From: Candidatus Poribacteria bacterium
GTDB lineage: Bacteria > Poribacteria > WGA-4E > WGA-3G
Assembly (NCBI GenBank): GCA_022827885.1
Contig: JAJEIP010000048.1
Location: 1-64,000 of the forward strand
Length of the DNA stretch: 64,000 nt
Direction of reading: 5' to 3'
Both the position numbers and the translations under genes were made by a program. The notes under the pieces were generated by a model. It worked only from the letters and a program-made list of their open reading frames with translations, searched no databases and was not told the DNA's origin. Every line of letters begins with the position of its first letter. Positions within the stretch are counted from its first letter, which is position 1. Shown here in pieces: positions 46,936 to 57,019 of this stretch.

Positions 46936-49900
46936 TTAATCAGTTGACTCTCCACCGTCTTGAGGATTTTCATAGTAGTGTAAAACCGTTTTCAGATCGT
47001 GTAAGTGGGTTTCTACAAACCTGATACTTGTTTTCAATTCTCCGAGACAAACAGGAACTTCCACATCGTCTAAATTCATTAATTGATTTCTCAATTTCTT
47101 CATCAGTTCTACATTCCCTTGCGCCGTTCTTGCGAAGTAATCATACCTCGCTGCACATTCAGGGCAGAGAGCTAAGTACTGGGCTTCATACTCTTTGGGA
47201 AAATGATTTTTGGGAAGTTCATCATCCGCGAACTCAATTGTGAGAGCTTCTACTGCTACAAAATAATACTCACCGTCAGTCTTTTTAAACGGCATTTCTT
47301 CTTTACATATCTGGCACACCATCTCACCAGATTCATTCGTATACCACTCTTGCAGCGAAATCCTTGGGGCAATTTCGTCTTTTGTGATCCGCTTCCTTGT
47401 CTTAAGCTCCTCGTATGTTTTTGCGGGTGCATTTTCGAGTTGTTCCGAAACGCGTTTTTTTCGTAGTTCTGGATTTTTCACGGATGCTGTTGGAAAATTA
47501 GGTTTATTCTCGCTACTACGAGATTTATATTGGGAAATCACATCATCTACATTTACTTTTTCACCTTTCAACAACTGACGTAATTCGGCATATTTCTTAG
47601 CTTCTTCACTAGAATCGAAACCGAGATCCTTAGCCTGTTGATCGCGTTGGGTATATTCTTCACTCTGTTCACGAGCTGCCTTACCGAATTCAACCGCGGT
47701 GAGCCACTCGTCGCCCGCATCATGTGGATAACCTTTAGGCCACGGAAAACCTTCTTTTTCCGGAAGGTGTTCCCGCAATGCATTATGAGGACACACAAAG
47801 GACACAGAGTCTCCATCTTTCTGTGGAACCCATCGACCTTGCTTTAAAGCATGGACAAGGCTAGAGGTGCCAACACGATCAGAGTAAGATGAATTCTTAC
47901 GAAATCTGGCTTCCAGACGATTGTGAGGTTGGGAACACATCGTTTGCCATATCAATTTTGCTGTATCTAATGCTCTATCAATATCTCCAAATTTTGCCAA
48001 AAATTCTGCAGGTATACGGGAAAAAATATCAAACTTATCGATGGTGTAATCTTCATTTTTTGATGTGTATGTAATGCGTTCACCTGGGGCATCAGTGACA
48101 AGATACTTGTATTCGGGATGGTCGCGCGGAATCTGTTGCTTGGTAGCCTCCAGCTTTGTTTGGACCCCTATTGCCTCGGCAAATTTTACCAATTTTTCTA
48201 AGTCTATGCCGAATTTTTCATACTTCGATGAAATAGCCAACCTCCGCCCCTCTGAATCTTTAAGATCAAGGATCGCGTGGTAAGCTCTCAAACCCGTATT
48301 GCAATAAGGAGTATCCAGGAAAGCTTTGCGAGGGAACCACCATGTTTTTGAACCGCTTTTGTCTAATTCAAATATATAGTAGTCTTTGAACAAAATGGCC
48401 TTATCAGGTTCCTTTTCTACAAATTCAATAAACCTTTCTATATCTCTTTTGTGATGAGGTTTACGAAGTTCAATCGTTCCATTTACATATCGTTGTTGCA
48501 AAATTGCCTCAATCTCTACAACTTCATCAACTGGGCGGACGTTGATAGCTTCAAGGAAGTCTCGAGCCTTCGACCTTTGATTATCGTCTCCTCCAGATGA
48601 ATAAACCTCCTTAAGAACACGAGGGAAACGCTCATCACGTTCCACATCATCACTTGGAAAGAAGCATTTACCTCCGACTCTGTAGATGCCATCACTACAG
48701 CGAATAATCGGAAGATCAGACAGCCTATTCTTGAGGCTACTATCAGATGAATACCAATGAGTACCAGTCCACCTGAGCCGTAGAAAATCATAAAGCAATC
48801 CATAGAATACCTGATGCCATTCAACTGTTTTCTTTCCTAACCAATCTGCTATCATCTTCGGTTGAGCAAGCAATACACTTATAAGCTGACTCATACCCCA
48901 GTCAGGAACACGTAATGTATTTAGGAAATGATCTATAAACTGGGCGTTGGGATCTTGAACGAATCTCCCTTTTTCGTCACGGCGCTGTGAAATTTCGTCG
49001 ACCTTTAACGGTAAAGAGCAATCCCTTCCGAGAAGTATCGCCAAATCTTCATCATTTATCAAATCCGATAATTCTGCGTTTACTCGATAGAGTCTGGATG
49101 CAGGAGCGTGGTCGCCCTGTTTTACAGGTGTTAGTTTCTCATTCCGAAATTCATTAACTACAATATCACGAAATGGAACATAGAAACTCAATAGCGTGTC
49201 CTCTTCATTTGGAAGAATGGACAGGAATTGAAGCGTTAGAAGTTTTATGTTTCTGAGTATCGGGAGCGATTCCTTCATTAACTTGCAAGTTACTTCTCGA
49301 AGATGGATATTGAAGCGGTCAGTTAATGAAATCGTTTCTCGGGCAGGATTTGTTCGGTAAGGTCTGTTAAGTATAAAACGTAAACCAGTTCTCTCTCGTG
49401 TCGGGAAAAGAACGTGGAGAGTATCGTCAGCTATTGGCGAGAGTTGACCTTCGGCCCCTACTGCAAAGGCGATCTCTACCGGTTTATGCTCCTCATTTTT
49501 CCAAGTTGGAATCTTTGAGAAAACCAGATACGTATTCTCATTTTTACCGCCTTTAATTGTAGTCAATCGGGCATTACCTGCTATCTCATCTTCACGCGAG
49601 TAACACTCGGATTGATTACCTATATCCCAACGAATTTCCCGAATCTTTCGCATGAACAGCAATGTATTCATGTCCAGTTCAGTTAGGCATTTTGATATCT
49701 GCCGGTATGCTTCTTCTTTGGACATAAGTTCTTCCACGTAGTCCGGTTGCTCGGATTCATGATCGAACGGTAGAATAATACGAGTTCGGGAACGGAAAAA
49801 ATTGTCTGGATATGGATATTCTCTGACGCGATATAACCCATATATCTGAAAATGCTCGGAACCCGAAATGATAATCGGTGTTGCCGTGAAAGCAAATACA

Positions 49901-50205
49901 GATTTAAAACCGATACCGAAACGTCCTGTTTTCACAAGATCCTCGCGACTTGTACTTTTACCGAAGTAAGTAATCGCTTTGACGTTTTCCTCTTTGAAAG
50001 GTACACCGTTGTGTTCAATCACAATCTCGTCTTTTGAGAGTTTGAAAAACACTTCGGTTGCCCTATAGTCATCGGCATTCTGTAGAATTTCGTACACAAA
50101 GTGCGTAGGATCTGAGTACATAGAGACCTGCGTCTTGCGAGAGGATGTATCTTTCCCTAATTGCTCTTCGTTATGTTCTGTTATCGCTTTGTAATCGCTC
50201 GGCAT
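46936..50205 (-). CDS. Large GHKL/Hsp90-like (sacsin/NOV-like) ATPase protein B with C-terminal CxxC...CxxC finger
   Basis: FVYEILQNADDYRATEVFFKL...IEHNGVPF...GRFGIGFKSVFAFT (N, G1, G2 boxes); C-terminus CQICKEEMPF...ALCPECAARYDYF; ORF extends to 50241, internal ATG with GGAAGGAAG RBS preferred. Confidence 0.85.
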   Translation of the reverse strand: MPSDYKAITEHNEEQLGKDTSSRKTQVSMYSDPTHFVYEILQNADDYRATEVFFKLSKDEIVIEHNGVPFKEENVKAITYFGKSTSREDLVKTGRFGIGFKSVFAFTATPIIISGSEHFQIYGLYRVREYPYPDNFFRSRTRIILPFDHESEQPDYVEELMSKEEAYRQISKCLTELDMNTLLFMRKIREIRWDIGNQSECYSREDEIAGNARLTTIKGGKNENTYLVFSKIPTWKNEEHKPVEIAFAVGAEGQLSPIADDTLHVLFPTRERTGLRFILNRPYRTNPARETISLTDRFNIHLREVTCKLMKESLPILRNIKLLTLQFLSILPNEEDTLLSFYVPFRDIVVNEFRNEKLTPVKQGDHAPASRLYRVNAELSDLINDEDLAILLGRDCSLPLKVDEISQRRDEKGRFVQDPNAQFIDHFLNTLRVPDWGMSQLISVLLAQPKMIADWLGKKTVEWHQVFYGLLYDFLRLRWTGTHWYSSDSSLKNRLSDLPIIRCSDGIYRVGGKCFFPSDDVERDERFPRVLKEVYSSGGDDNQRSKARDFLEAINVRPVDEVVEIEAILQQRYVNGTIELRKPHHKRDIERFIEFVEKEPDKAILFKDYYIFELDKSGSKTWWFPRKAFLDTPYCNTGLRAYHAILDLKDSEGRRLAISSKYEKFGIDLEKLVKFAEAIGVQTKLEATKQQIPRDHPEYKYLVTDAPGERITYTSKNEDYTIDKFDIFSRIPAEFLAKFGDIDRALDTAKLIWQTMCSQPHNRLEARFRKNSSYSDRVGTSSLVHALKQGRWVPQKDGDSVSFVCPHNALREHLPEKEGFPWPKGYPHDAGDEWLTAVEFGKAAREQSEEYTQRDQQAKDLGFDSSEEAKKYAELRQLLKGEKVNVDDVISQYKSRSSENKPNFPTASVKNPELRKKRVSEQLENAPAKTYEELKTRKRITKDEIAPRISLQEWYTNESGEMVCQICKEEMPFKKTDGEYYFVAVEALTIEFADDELPKNHFPKEYEAQYLALCPECAARYDYFARTAQGNVELMKKLRNQLMNLDDVEVPVCLGELKTSIRFVETHLHDLKTVLHYYENPQDGGESTD

Positions 50206-50230
50206 GTAATGTGCTTCCTTCCAGCTTCCC

Positions 50231-53200
50231 TTAGTCATCATTTGAAACCTTAATCAGTTCTTGTAGATCCAGAAGGTGTTTTTCTTTGAAGCGAATTTCA
50301 CACTTCTTGCCACATAATTTAATATAGAGCGTTGGTTTACAATCTCCACCTTCGGATTCTGTTTGAAATTTCTCTATCTGATTGGAAATATTTTCCGCCT
50401 CAATGGCACCATGTTTGAATTTGGCGAAATGATCGGCACAAAGACACAAGGCATCGGCAGGTGTATCAACAGCCCCAGATTTTCGCCTTTCGACAATGTA
50501 ACTAGCGATGAAAAACGGTTTTCCATCTCTTTCAGGGAAAGTGCCATCACATATCTGACACTTACCACCATACATTTGGGACAGGTATGCCCGAACTTGC
50601 GGATCCGGTCCCTCAAGTATAGTCCGATGTGTTTCCTTGCGTCTATCATTAGTGCTCTGTTCCACATTGAACCTATCGCGGTGTTCTTGGGCAATTTTTT
50701 TCCGACGGCGTTCCGGATTGCTTACCTGACCATCATCTATAATTTGGGTTTTAACTTCGGTTTTCCCTAATTTGTTAAAAGATTTCTCAACTTCAGCAGG
50801 CAAATCAATTTCCTCCTGTGCTGAGGGGAGCTGCTGAGTGCGTTTTGCTTTTTCTGCCTTCCATTCTCTAAATTCTTCTCTGTCTTGCATGTAGTCTTTA
50901 ATGTCTTTTTCTGAAACTCCAATTTTGTCTGCTAATTCAGTAACCTCGTCCTTCTTCATATCAAGTTGGTTTGCAAGCTGTTCATCACGAAAAAATTCTT
51001 TGGGTAGTTCTGCAAGGGTAATTTCATTTGGTTTGTGCATATTCCCATCAATATCAGGCAGCCACGCGTTTTCAATTAACAAATTCCCAAAAGAGCGAGA
51101 TAGGACATCCTCAAATGAACTATTACCGTAATTTTGTCTCGTTGATTTCTGTACGCGGCCTCTAATACAATCAACATTAGGAAGTACTATATGATTCCAT
51201 ATAAAAGCACTTTTTTTAGGAGTCGGATTATAGATCGCTTGCTCTAATCCATCAACCTGTATGTGAAGGTCAAATCCGTCAAGACCTCTCCAGTGACGAC
51301 CATACTCACTTATAATAGGAACATAACCTTGCCAATTTTTTTCTTTCCTTTTGACCCTAACGGAATCAGGAATTTTAAAATCCTCAAATAACGTACGCGC
51401 GGTGCGCGGATATTTATCAAGCCAAACAAAAGTACGAGTAGTTGGGCCTTCAGCAGAATTAGGTTCGTGATCCTTCAATAAGTCAGTAAGGTCCTGCCCA
51501 TTATCCTTGTAAACCCCACTCCAATATATCAGGTTGTTCTGTTCAAAATACATGCTCAACTCATCTGTTCTAAAATAGAGATGATCGGGTGTAAGATAAA
51601 TTGGAAAGTCTGCATTCGGATTCTCCGCAAGGATAAAACGTGTCACTTCTAACTCTGTTTTAAGTTGCTCTTTTCTGGATTGATCACTGGTTTCATACGC
51701 TTGAAGAATTTTATTAAAATCGTTCATATGCTCTTTGATAGGAACTCTCGGCGGATTCCGTTTGTACTTTGGAAGTATAGTTTTGATCACTTCATCGACA
51801 ATATCCCATTTTGAAATATCCAAGGATCGCAGAAACTGACAAACTTTCTTACTAACAGATACACGCGAATAGGTTCCAATAGAATTATTCTTCCATAATC
51901 TGTCGTCATTTCCAAAATAGAGTTGATTTGGTCTAAGATAAATCTGAGCATTTGCGTCTGGACTTTCTACGAGAATAAACGGCGTTGCCATCAATTTTTC
52001 CTGTAATTGGTCTTTCTTTGTTTGAGAATCTGTTTTGTATGCTCTCACAATCTTGGGGAAATCTCTGTTGTACTCCGCTTTTGAAACGACAGATGAACCA
52101 TTGATATATTTTGGCAGAATGTGCTCAATAACCTCAGCGACAACATTCCACTCCGGTATACCTAATTCTTTAAGAAATTTATGAGCATCTTCATTCTGAG
52201 ATATTTCACTCTTTATCAACCGGGATGTGGTTTCAGAATTTGTTCCTTTTGTCAGGTACGCGTTTGGTGCATCAGGATTAACTAAAGAGTTGTCTTGAAG
52301 TCGCAGAATCGGTTTGTTTTGAAGGATACCAGACGCGGAAGTCCATAAAGATCTTGGTGGTCTTTCTCCAACAGACAAAAATTTGTAGAAATCAATAAGC
52401 CATCTATCATTCTGTTGTTCAAGAAATGACCTGTCAATTCTGCGAGCAAACATCTCTGGATCAACTTCATCAATTCCAAGCTCCATTCTCAAGTACTTCC
52501 AAAGATTTTGCGCGCGACGTGCGGTAATATCGGATACGAGCCATTTCGTAACGTTTGATCTTTTAAACAATAAGCTAAGTTGATTCGGTTTAAGTAACTT
52601 TATTAGACCTTCACTGTCAGCAAGTTTAGCATTTTGGGCAGAAATAAACGATTTATCATTCGCTGGAAGCAATTCTTCATTTATAAAGGATTCACGGAGC
52701 CTATTAAAAATAGGATAAAACAGATTGTCCTCATCCTCAGCAAGGTTGTTTAATTCGGTCGCAAGTGATTCAAGAAAGCTAACACTTAAAATCTTTCGTT
52801 CTTTTAAGAGAGGCAATAATTTTCTGGCAATCAAATCTGCAACGCAGTCCATGAGCCAACAGCGATTCCAAGGAACATCTTGAATATCTTCACGAGAACT
52901 CGGTAGAATGAAGTCCGCATTGATTAAAAAAGGAAAACCTGTGCCTGATCTCACAGGCAAATATGCAAAAATCTTTCCAACTGCTGTTGAATTTTCATCC
53001 ATCGGAAACCCAATTGTGACATCTCGGTTTTCGATCCCCTGCCGCTTTTTGTGGTGAATACCTGCTGGTCTGTCATAACGTTCAGTGCATACTAAGAAAT
53101 CATCAGAATTAGAAAAATCGCTCCCCCGTTTTTTACCTTCAGCTACAATTTGGACTTCTGGCATCGCGGAATCGTCCTTCAAAATAGTAAAGTCGTCTGC

Positions 53201-53863
53201 GGTATCTGTCTTAATTTGGATTTCTTGAAGTGTAGAAAGAAAGAGGACAATCTCTGGTTCAATATCTTGTAACATCTTCTCAATCTCGCCATATCCAAAA
53301 TCGTTTTTTGTCAATGGAAGGATGATATGAGTTTTGGATAGGTCTAAGCCTTCCGGAGGCATATCAATCCATTGTGGCACAATATATCCAAATCCAGTTT
53401 CTTTATCATACTCGGGCAAACAGAAATGGTACCCGTTAGAAAAAATGTGAGGATTATCTGTTACGCGAAAAACAGATTTGAAACCTATCCCTTTTTCACC
53501 AATATATCCTTGTTCTTTTTTCTTTGTGGTTTTACCTACTGCACAGATTGCATTAACATTACCACGATTAAAGCCGATTTCATTATTTTCGATAATTAAC
53601 GCTCCATCAGAATCCACGGTGCCGGTAGGGTCAATCTTTGTTAAACGGAACGATATATAAGGTTGATAGCGGTCTTGGTCTTTGTATTCGTTGTCTTCAG
53701 CATTCTGAATCAACTCGAAAATAAAATGAGGATTCTTGCTATAAAGACCTTCAGCAAGATGTTGAATTGCATTATTCAAACTGTCTTTAACCCTTTCAAT
53801 CTTGCTCGCTTCATGAAACTCATTTTGAATTTTCCGAATGTGTTTAAATTGTTCATTTGACAT
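50231..53863 (-). CDS. Large GHKL/Hsp90-like (sacsin/NOV-like) ATPase protein A with C-terminal HNH-like finger
   Basis: FIFELIQNAEDNEY...ALIIENNEIGFNRGNVNAICAVGKTTKKKEQGYIGEKGIGFKSVFRVTDNPHIFSNGYHF; C-terminus CQICDGTFPERDGKPFFIASYIVERR...ALCLCADHFAKFKHG; start at 53863 after GGAGGAACCTACT. Confidence 0.88.
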   Translation of the reverse strand: MSNEQFKHIRKIQNEFHEASKIERVKDSLNNAIQHLAEGLYSKNPHFIFELIQNAEDNEYKDQDRYQPYISFRLTKIDPTGTVDSDGALIIENNEIGFNRGNVNAICAVGKTTKKKEQGYIGEKGIGFKSVFRVTDNPHIFSNGYHFCLPEYDKETGFGYIVPQWIDMPPEGLDLSKTHIILPLTKNDFGYGEIEKMLQDIEPEIVLFLSTLQEIQIKTDTADDFTILKDDSAMPEVQIVAEGKKRGSDFSNSDDFLVCTERYDRPAGIHHKKRQGIENRDVTIGFPMDENSTAVGKIFAYLPVRSGTGFPFLINADFILPSSREDIQDVPWNRCWLMDCVADLIARKLLPLLKERKILSVSFLESLATELNNLAEDEDNLFYPIFNRLRESFINEELLPANDKSFISAQNAKLADSEGLIKLLKPNQLSLLFKRSNVTKWLVSDITARRAQNLWKYLRMELGIDEVDPEMFARRIDRSFLEQQNDRWLIDFYKFLSVGERPPRSLWTSASGILQNKPILRLQDNSLVNPDAPNAYLTKGTNSETTSRLIKSEISQNEDAHKFLKELGIPEWNVVAEVIEHILPKYINGSSVVSKAEYNRDFPKIVRAYKTDSQTKKDQLQEKLMATPFILVESPDANAQIYLRPNQLYFGNDDRLWKNNSIGTYSRVSVSKKVCQFLRSLDISKWDIVDEVIKTILPKYKRNPPRVPIKEHMNDFNKILQAYETSDQSRKEQLKTELEVTRFILAENPNADFPIYLTPDHLYFRTDELSMYFEQNNLIYWSGVYKDNGQDLTDLLKDHEPNSAEGPTTRTFVWLDKYPRTARTLFEDFKIPDSVRVKRKEKNWQGYVPIISEYGRHWRGLDGFDLHIQVDGLEQAIYNPTPKKSAFIWNHIVLPNVDCIRGRVQKSTRQNYGNSSFEDVLSRSFGNLLIENAWLPDIDGNMHKPNEITLAELPKEFFRDEQLANQLDMKKDEVTELADKIGVSEKDIKDYMQDREEFREWKAEKAKRTQQLPSAQEEIDLPAEVEKSFNKLGKTEVKTQIIDDGQVSNPERRRKKIAQEHRDRFNVEQSTNDRRKETHRTILEGPDPQVRAYLSQMYGGKCQICDGTFPERDGKPFFIASYIVERRKSGAVDTPADALCLCADHFAKFKHGAIEAENISNQIEKFQTESEGGDCKPTLYIKLCGKKCEIRFKEKHLLDLQELIKVSNDD

Positions 53864-53906
53864 AGTAGGTTCCTCCGCAATCCATAGAAAAGCAAAACAC
53901 AAATCT

Positions 53907-56900
53907 TTATACGCTACTCTCTACTTCAAGAATTCCATAAACCACTGGCTCTGCCTTAATATCGGCTTTCTCCACTGCTTCCTCTAACTCCTTAATACGC
54001 CGTTCATAATCTGCTTCAGCATTGGCGATTTGGCTGTTACGCATTCGAAGAATGTTTGGATCATCCACTTGCGCGCGACGGGATTCAAGAATTGCGATCC
54101 GCTTCTGCTGATGCCTTGATAGGTTCTCTTTCTGGAAATTAACTATCTCGCGAGCAGCTTGCTGGTGACTTTTCAGAGTTTCAGCCCATAATTCTTGGTG
54201 TTGTGTTTCCAATTGTTCACAAACAGCCGGTTCAATGGACAGGTACTCCTCATGATCGACTGCCTTCTTGAGTAATCTGTCAAGATGTGCGGACAAAACC
54301 CTATCTAAAGCGATTGACTTAAGTTCCAAGTTTTCTTTACTACCCATAATGTACCACAAGTAGATAGCAAATTCGTAGCATCCTGCAGGTACTGTCTTGT
54401 CTTGCACTTTTAATGTAACAGCGACATCTTGGTCTATGTTCAAAGAGAGTGCTGCCTGCTTCACCAAAGGATGGGTCGGCATAATCAACACCGCGTCAGG
54501 ATACTCTCTTCTGCAATCAGCTTCAAAAGTAATCCTTAAGCGAGGTTCAGCTCCTTTCAACCAGTTTTCCCACTCCAAATAGAGGGGACTTTTTTCTCTG
54601 GAAAGTTTTTGGAAATCACGTAACAAGGCAATTCGCGCTTCACCAGAAAGTAAAAGGGTTTTAAGAGACTTATCACCACGAATTAATTTCTGCGACGTTC
54701 CTAATTTCTGCTGAAGATAAAGCGTCACAAGTCTCTGTATTGATTCTGGCAACAACCAGAAATTGGTAGCCAGCTCAACATCTTTCGCCATTTGATCTTC
54801 AGGTAGTTGAACACTGAAAAGTTCTAACTGTTCAGCTTCCAGCCTCTCATTTTCCTGTATCCGTCGAATTTGAGTATCTGCCAACAGATCCAATTTGGTT
54901 CTTCGTTCTTCTGGACTCAAGGCATAGTTCTCGGCGATATCCCGTAACTCTGTCGTGATTTTGCCAAGGATTTCTTCGGTTCCGCCTAATGCACTCTCAA
55001 ATACACCGATGCGAAGCAAGCATCGTTCATAGATGTCAGCATCAACAGTACCCGGTGTGATGAAGTTGAAAATAGTAACACTTTCGCTCTCTTGTCCCCT
55101 GCGATCAATACGGCCTATCCGTTGTTCAACCCGCATAGGATTCCACGGCAGATCGTAGTTGACGATACAGTCACAGAATTGGTAGTCTAACCCTTCGCAC
55201 CCGACTTCCGAGAAAAGCATGAGGTCAATGCTATCGGTCTCAGATCTCGGTTTTTCAAATCGACTGGTAAGCTTTAAACGTTCTTCATCCGGTACGCCGC
55301 CGTGGATCATTCCGACGCGAAAACCGTCCGCAGCGAGGCGTTCATGAAGATAGGAAAGCGTGTGGCGAAAACTACTAAAAACCATAATTTTATTATTCGG
55401 AAGATTTTGCCTATCTCGGACAATCTGTTGAAGTGCTTTCAGTTTCAAATCCTTTGAATCAAGATTTTTCGCTCTTTCAAGAAGTGCTTGTACATGTTCG
55501 CGAATATGTGTAACAAATTCTGCTGAAGGCATCGCATCAACAGCGTCAGCTTCTGTCCATTCAAGTTCGTCAAGGTGACGATTCAGAATATCCTGAAGCA
55601 ACGGTTCAAGCCCATGTAAACAACTCGCCAACTGCCGACGGAGCGTCGTTATCATGAAATTAACACTCTGATTACCGTGCAGACTGCGGTATATCTCTTT
55701 TTGCGTTTCAATTAGTGCCTCATGGAGTTCATTCTGATCGACAGTTAGTTCGACCTTCACCGTCTGTGACTTGCGGATGGTAAACTCTCCGATATCGCGG
55801 CGCCGGGTTCTGTTGATTATTCCTGAAAATGTGTGGAGTGCCTCCATATCAGTGATAAGTTGTACACGTTCTTCAGGGGTGACACGTCCACTGGTAAGCT
55901 GATTTTTAATTCGCTTGAATTCGGGATTATCCTTAAGAATTGTTTGTCCCCATAAGGTACTCGCTGCTTTGTCAAGGTCATCTTTTGCTGTCTGTGCCCA
56001 TTCCTTCTCTTGGGCACGCGCGGTGTTGACTGCTTGATTGATGAAGAGGTTGGGTTCCCCCATGCGATTAAAACTCTCCTCATCCAAAATCAGATCAGGG
56101 CGGAGGACGTTAAGCAGCACGAATAGATCACGACTACGTAGTTGGATAGGAGTCGCAGTCAAAAAAACTGTCGCGTCCGCGTTTTCACAGAAAAAACGAA
56201 CTGCTTCGTGATTGGCTGTTCCCTGATTCCGAATATGATGTGCTTCATCAACAATGACGAGATCAAAATGCGGTGGTGGATCAAGGTCTATAAGTCCGTT
56301 TCCTCTTTTTCGTCTGCGACTACCTCCAGTCCCATAAAGGAGTGTATTATCTAACAACGAATACGGGAGGATTACCTTCTGATGCTGTTCGGGCCATTCA
56401 CCATCTAAGTGAGTTTCCTTCAGGCAGTGTCGTAAAGTTTTTCCATCAAGGTGCGTGAAATTTTCGTCGAACCGTTTCATCTCACGCCTCCATTTTTCCT
56501 CGGTTACCAATGCTCTAGGACAGATAATAAGGACAGATTTTATATCTTGGCGCGCTTGTAGTTCACGTAGAATCAATCCAGCCTCAATGGTTTTGCCTAC
56601 ACCGACGCTATCGGCGATAAGCAATCTCGGTTGTTCTGCTTTGATGAATTTTAGGACTGGACGGTATTGATAGGGAACAAAATCAATGCTTGCTGTGTTG
56701 AGAGAATACAAACTTGACAAAACAGGATAACGAATTTGCAGAGCAGTGAGATGGGCATGAAACGCGTTACACGAAAGACGTTTAAAACTATCACTATTTT
56801 CGATTTCAACTTCAACCTGCAGCTGGGAGGCATAAAAAGTCTGTGGTCTTCCATCAACAAAAACATTAATCCGATCTTCCGGTGTCCCCGGTACCACTGC

Positions 56901-56990
56901 CATCACCGCGCCACGAGTAGATGGATTCGATTTCAAGAAAACAATTTGACCGGGCACAAATTCTTGCGAAGGATTTAGAGAGTTATTCAT
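53907..56990 (-). CDS. SNF2/HepA (RapA)-type DEAH helicase
   Basis: LLIADSVGVGKTIEAGLILREL; LVIVDEAHHIRN; TVFLTATPIQLRSRDLFVLLNVLRP; MVFSSFRHTLSYLHERL; NYDLPWNPMRVEQRIGRIDRRGQ. Confidence 0.95.
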   Translation of the reverse strand: MNNSLNPSQEFVPGQIVFLKSNPSTRGAVMAVVPGTPEDRINVFVDGRPQTFYASQLQVEVEIENSDSFKRLSCNAFHAHLTALQIRYPVLSSLYSLNTASIDFVPYQYRPVLKFIKAEQPRLLIADSVGVGKTIEAGLILRELQARQDIKSVLIICPRALVTEEKWRREMKRFDENFTHLDGKTLRHCLKETHLDGEWPEQHQKVILPYSLLDNTLLYGTGGSRRRKRGNGLIDLDPPPHFDLVIVDEAHHIRNQGTANHEAVRFFCENADATVFLTATPIQLRSRDLFVLLNVLRPDLILDEESFNRMGEPNLFINQAVNTARAQEKEWAQTAKDDLDKAASTLWGQTILKDNPEFKRIKNQLTSGRVTPEERVQLITDMEALHTFSGIINRTRRRDIGEFTIRKSQTVKVELTVDQNELHEALIETQKEIYRSLHGNQSVNFMITTLRRQLASCLHGLEPLLQDILNRHLDELEWTEADAVDAMPSAEFVTHIREHVQALLERAKNLDSKDLKLKALQQIVRDRQNLPNNKIMVFSSFRHTLSYLHERLAADGFRVGMIHGGVPDEERLKLTSRFEKPRSETDSIDLMLFSEVGCEGLDYQFCDCIVNYDLPWNPMRVEQRIGRIDRRGQESESVTIFNFITPGTVDADIYERCLLRIGVFESALGGTEEILGKITTELRDIAENYALSPEERRTKLDLLADTQIRRIQENERLEAEQLELFSVQLPEDQMAKDVELATNFWLLPESIQRLVTLYLQQKLGTSQKLIRGDKSLKTLLLSGEARIALLRDFQKLSREKSPLYLEWENWLKGAEPRLRITFEADCRREYPDAVLIMPTHPLVKQAALSLNIDQDVAVTLKVQDKTVPAGCYEFAIYLWYIMGSKENLELKSIALDRVLSAHLDRLLKKAVDHEEYLSIEPAVCEQLETQHQELWAETLKSHQQAAREIVNFQKENLSRHQQKRIAILESRRAQVDDPNILRMRNSQIANAEADYERRIKELEEAVEKADIKAEPVVYGILEVESSV

Positions 56991-57019
56991 ACTGTCCTAT
57001 TTCCTTTTTTTCTTTTCAA

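Noticed and set aside
46936-56990. Complete DISARM or BREX system
   Set aside because: A DrmD-like SNF2 helicase is present, but no DrmA/DrmB/DrmC, methyltransferase, PglX/PglZ or BrxC-like genes are visible in the window.
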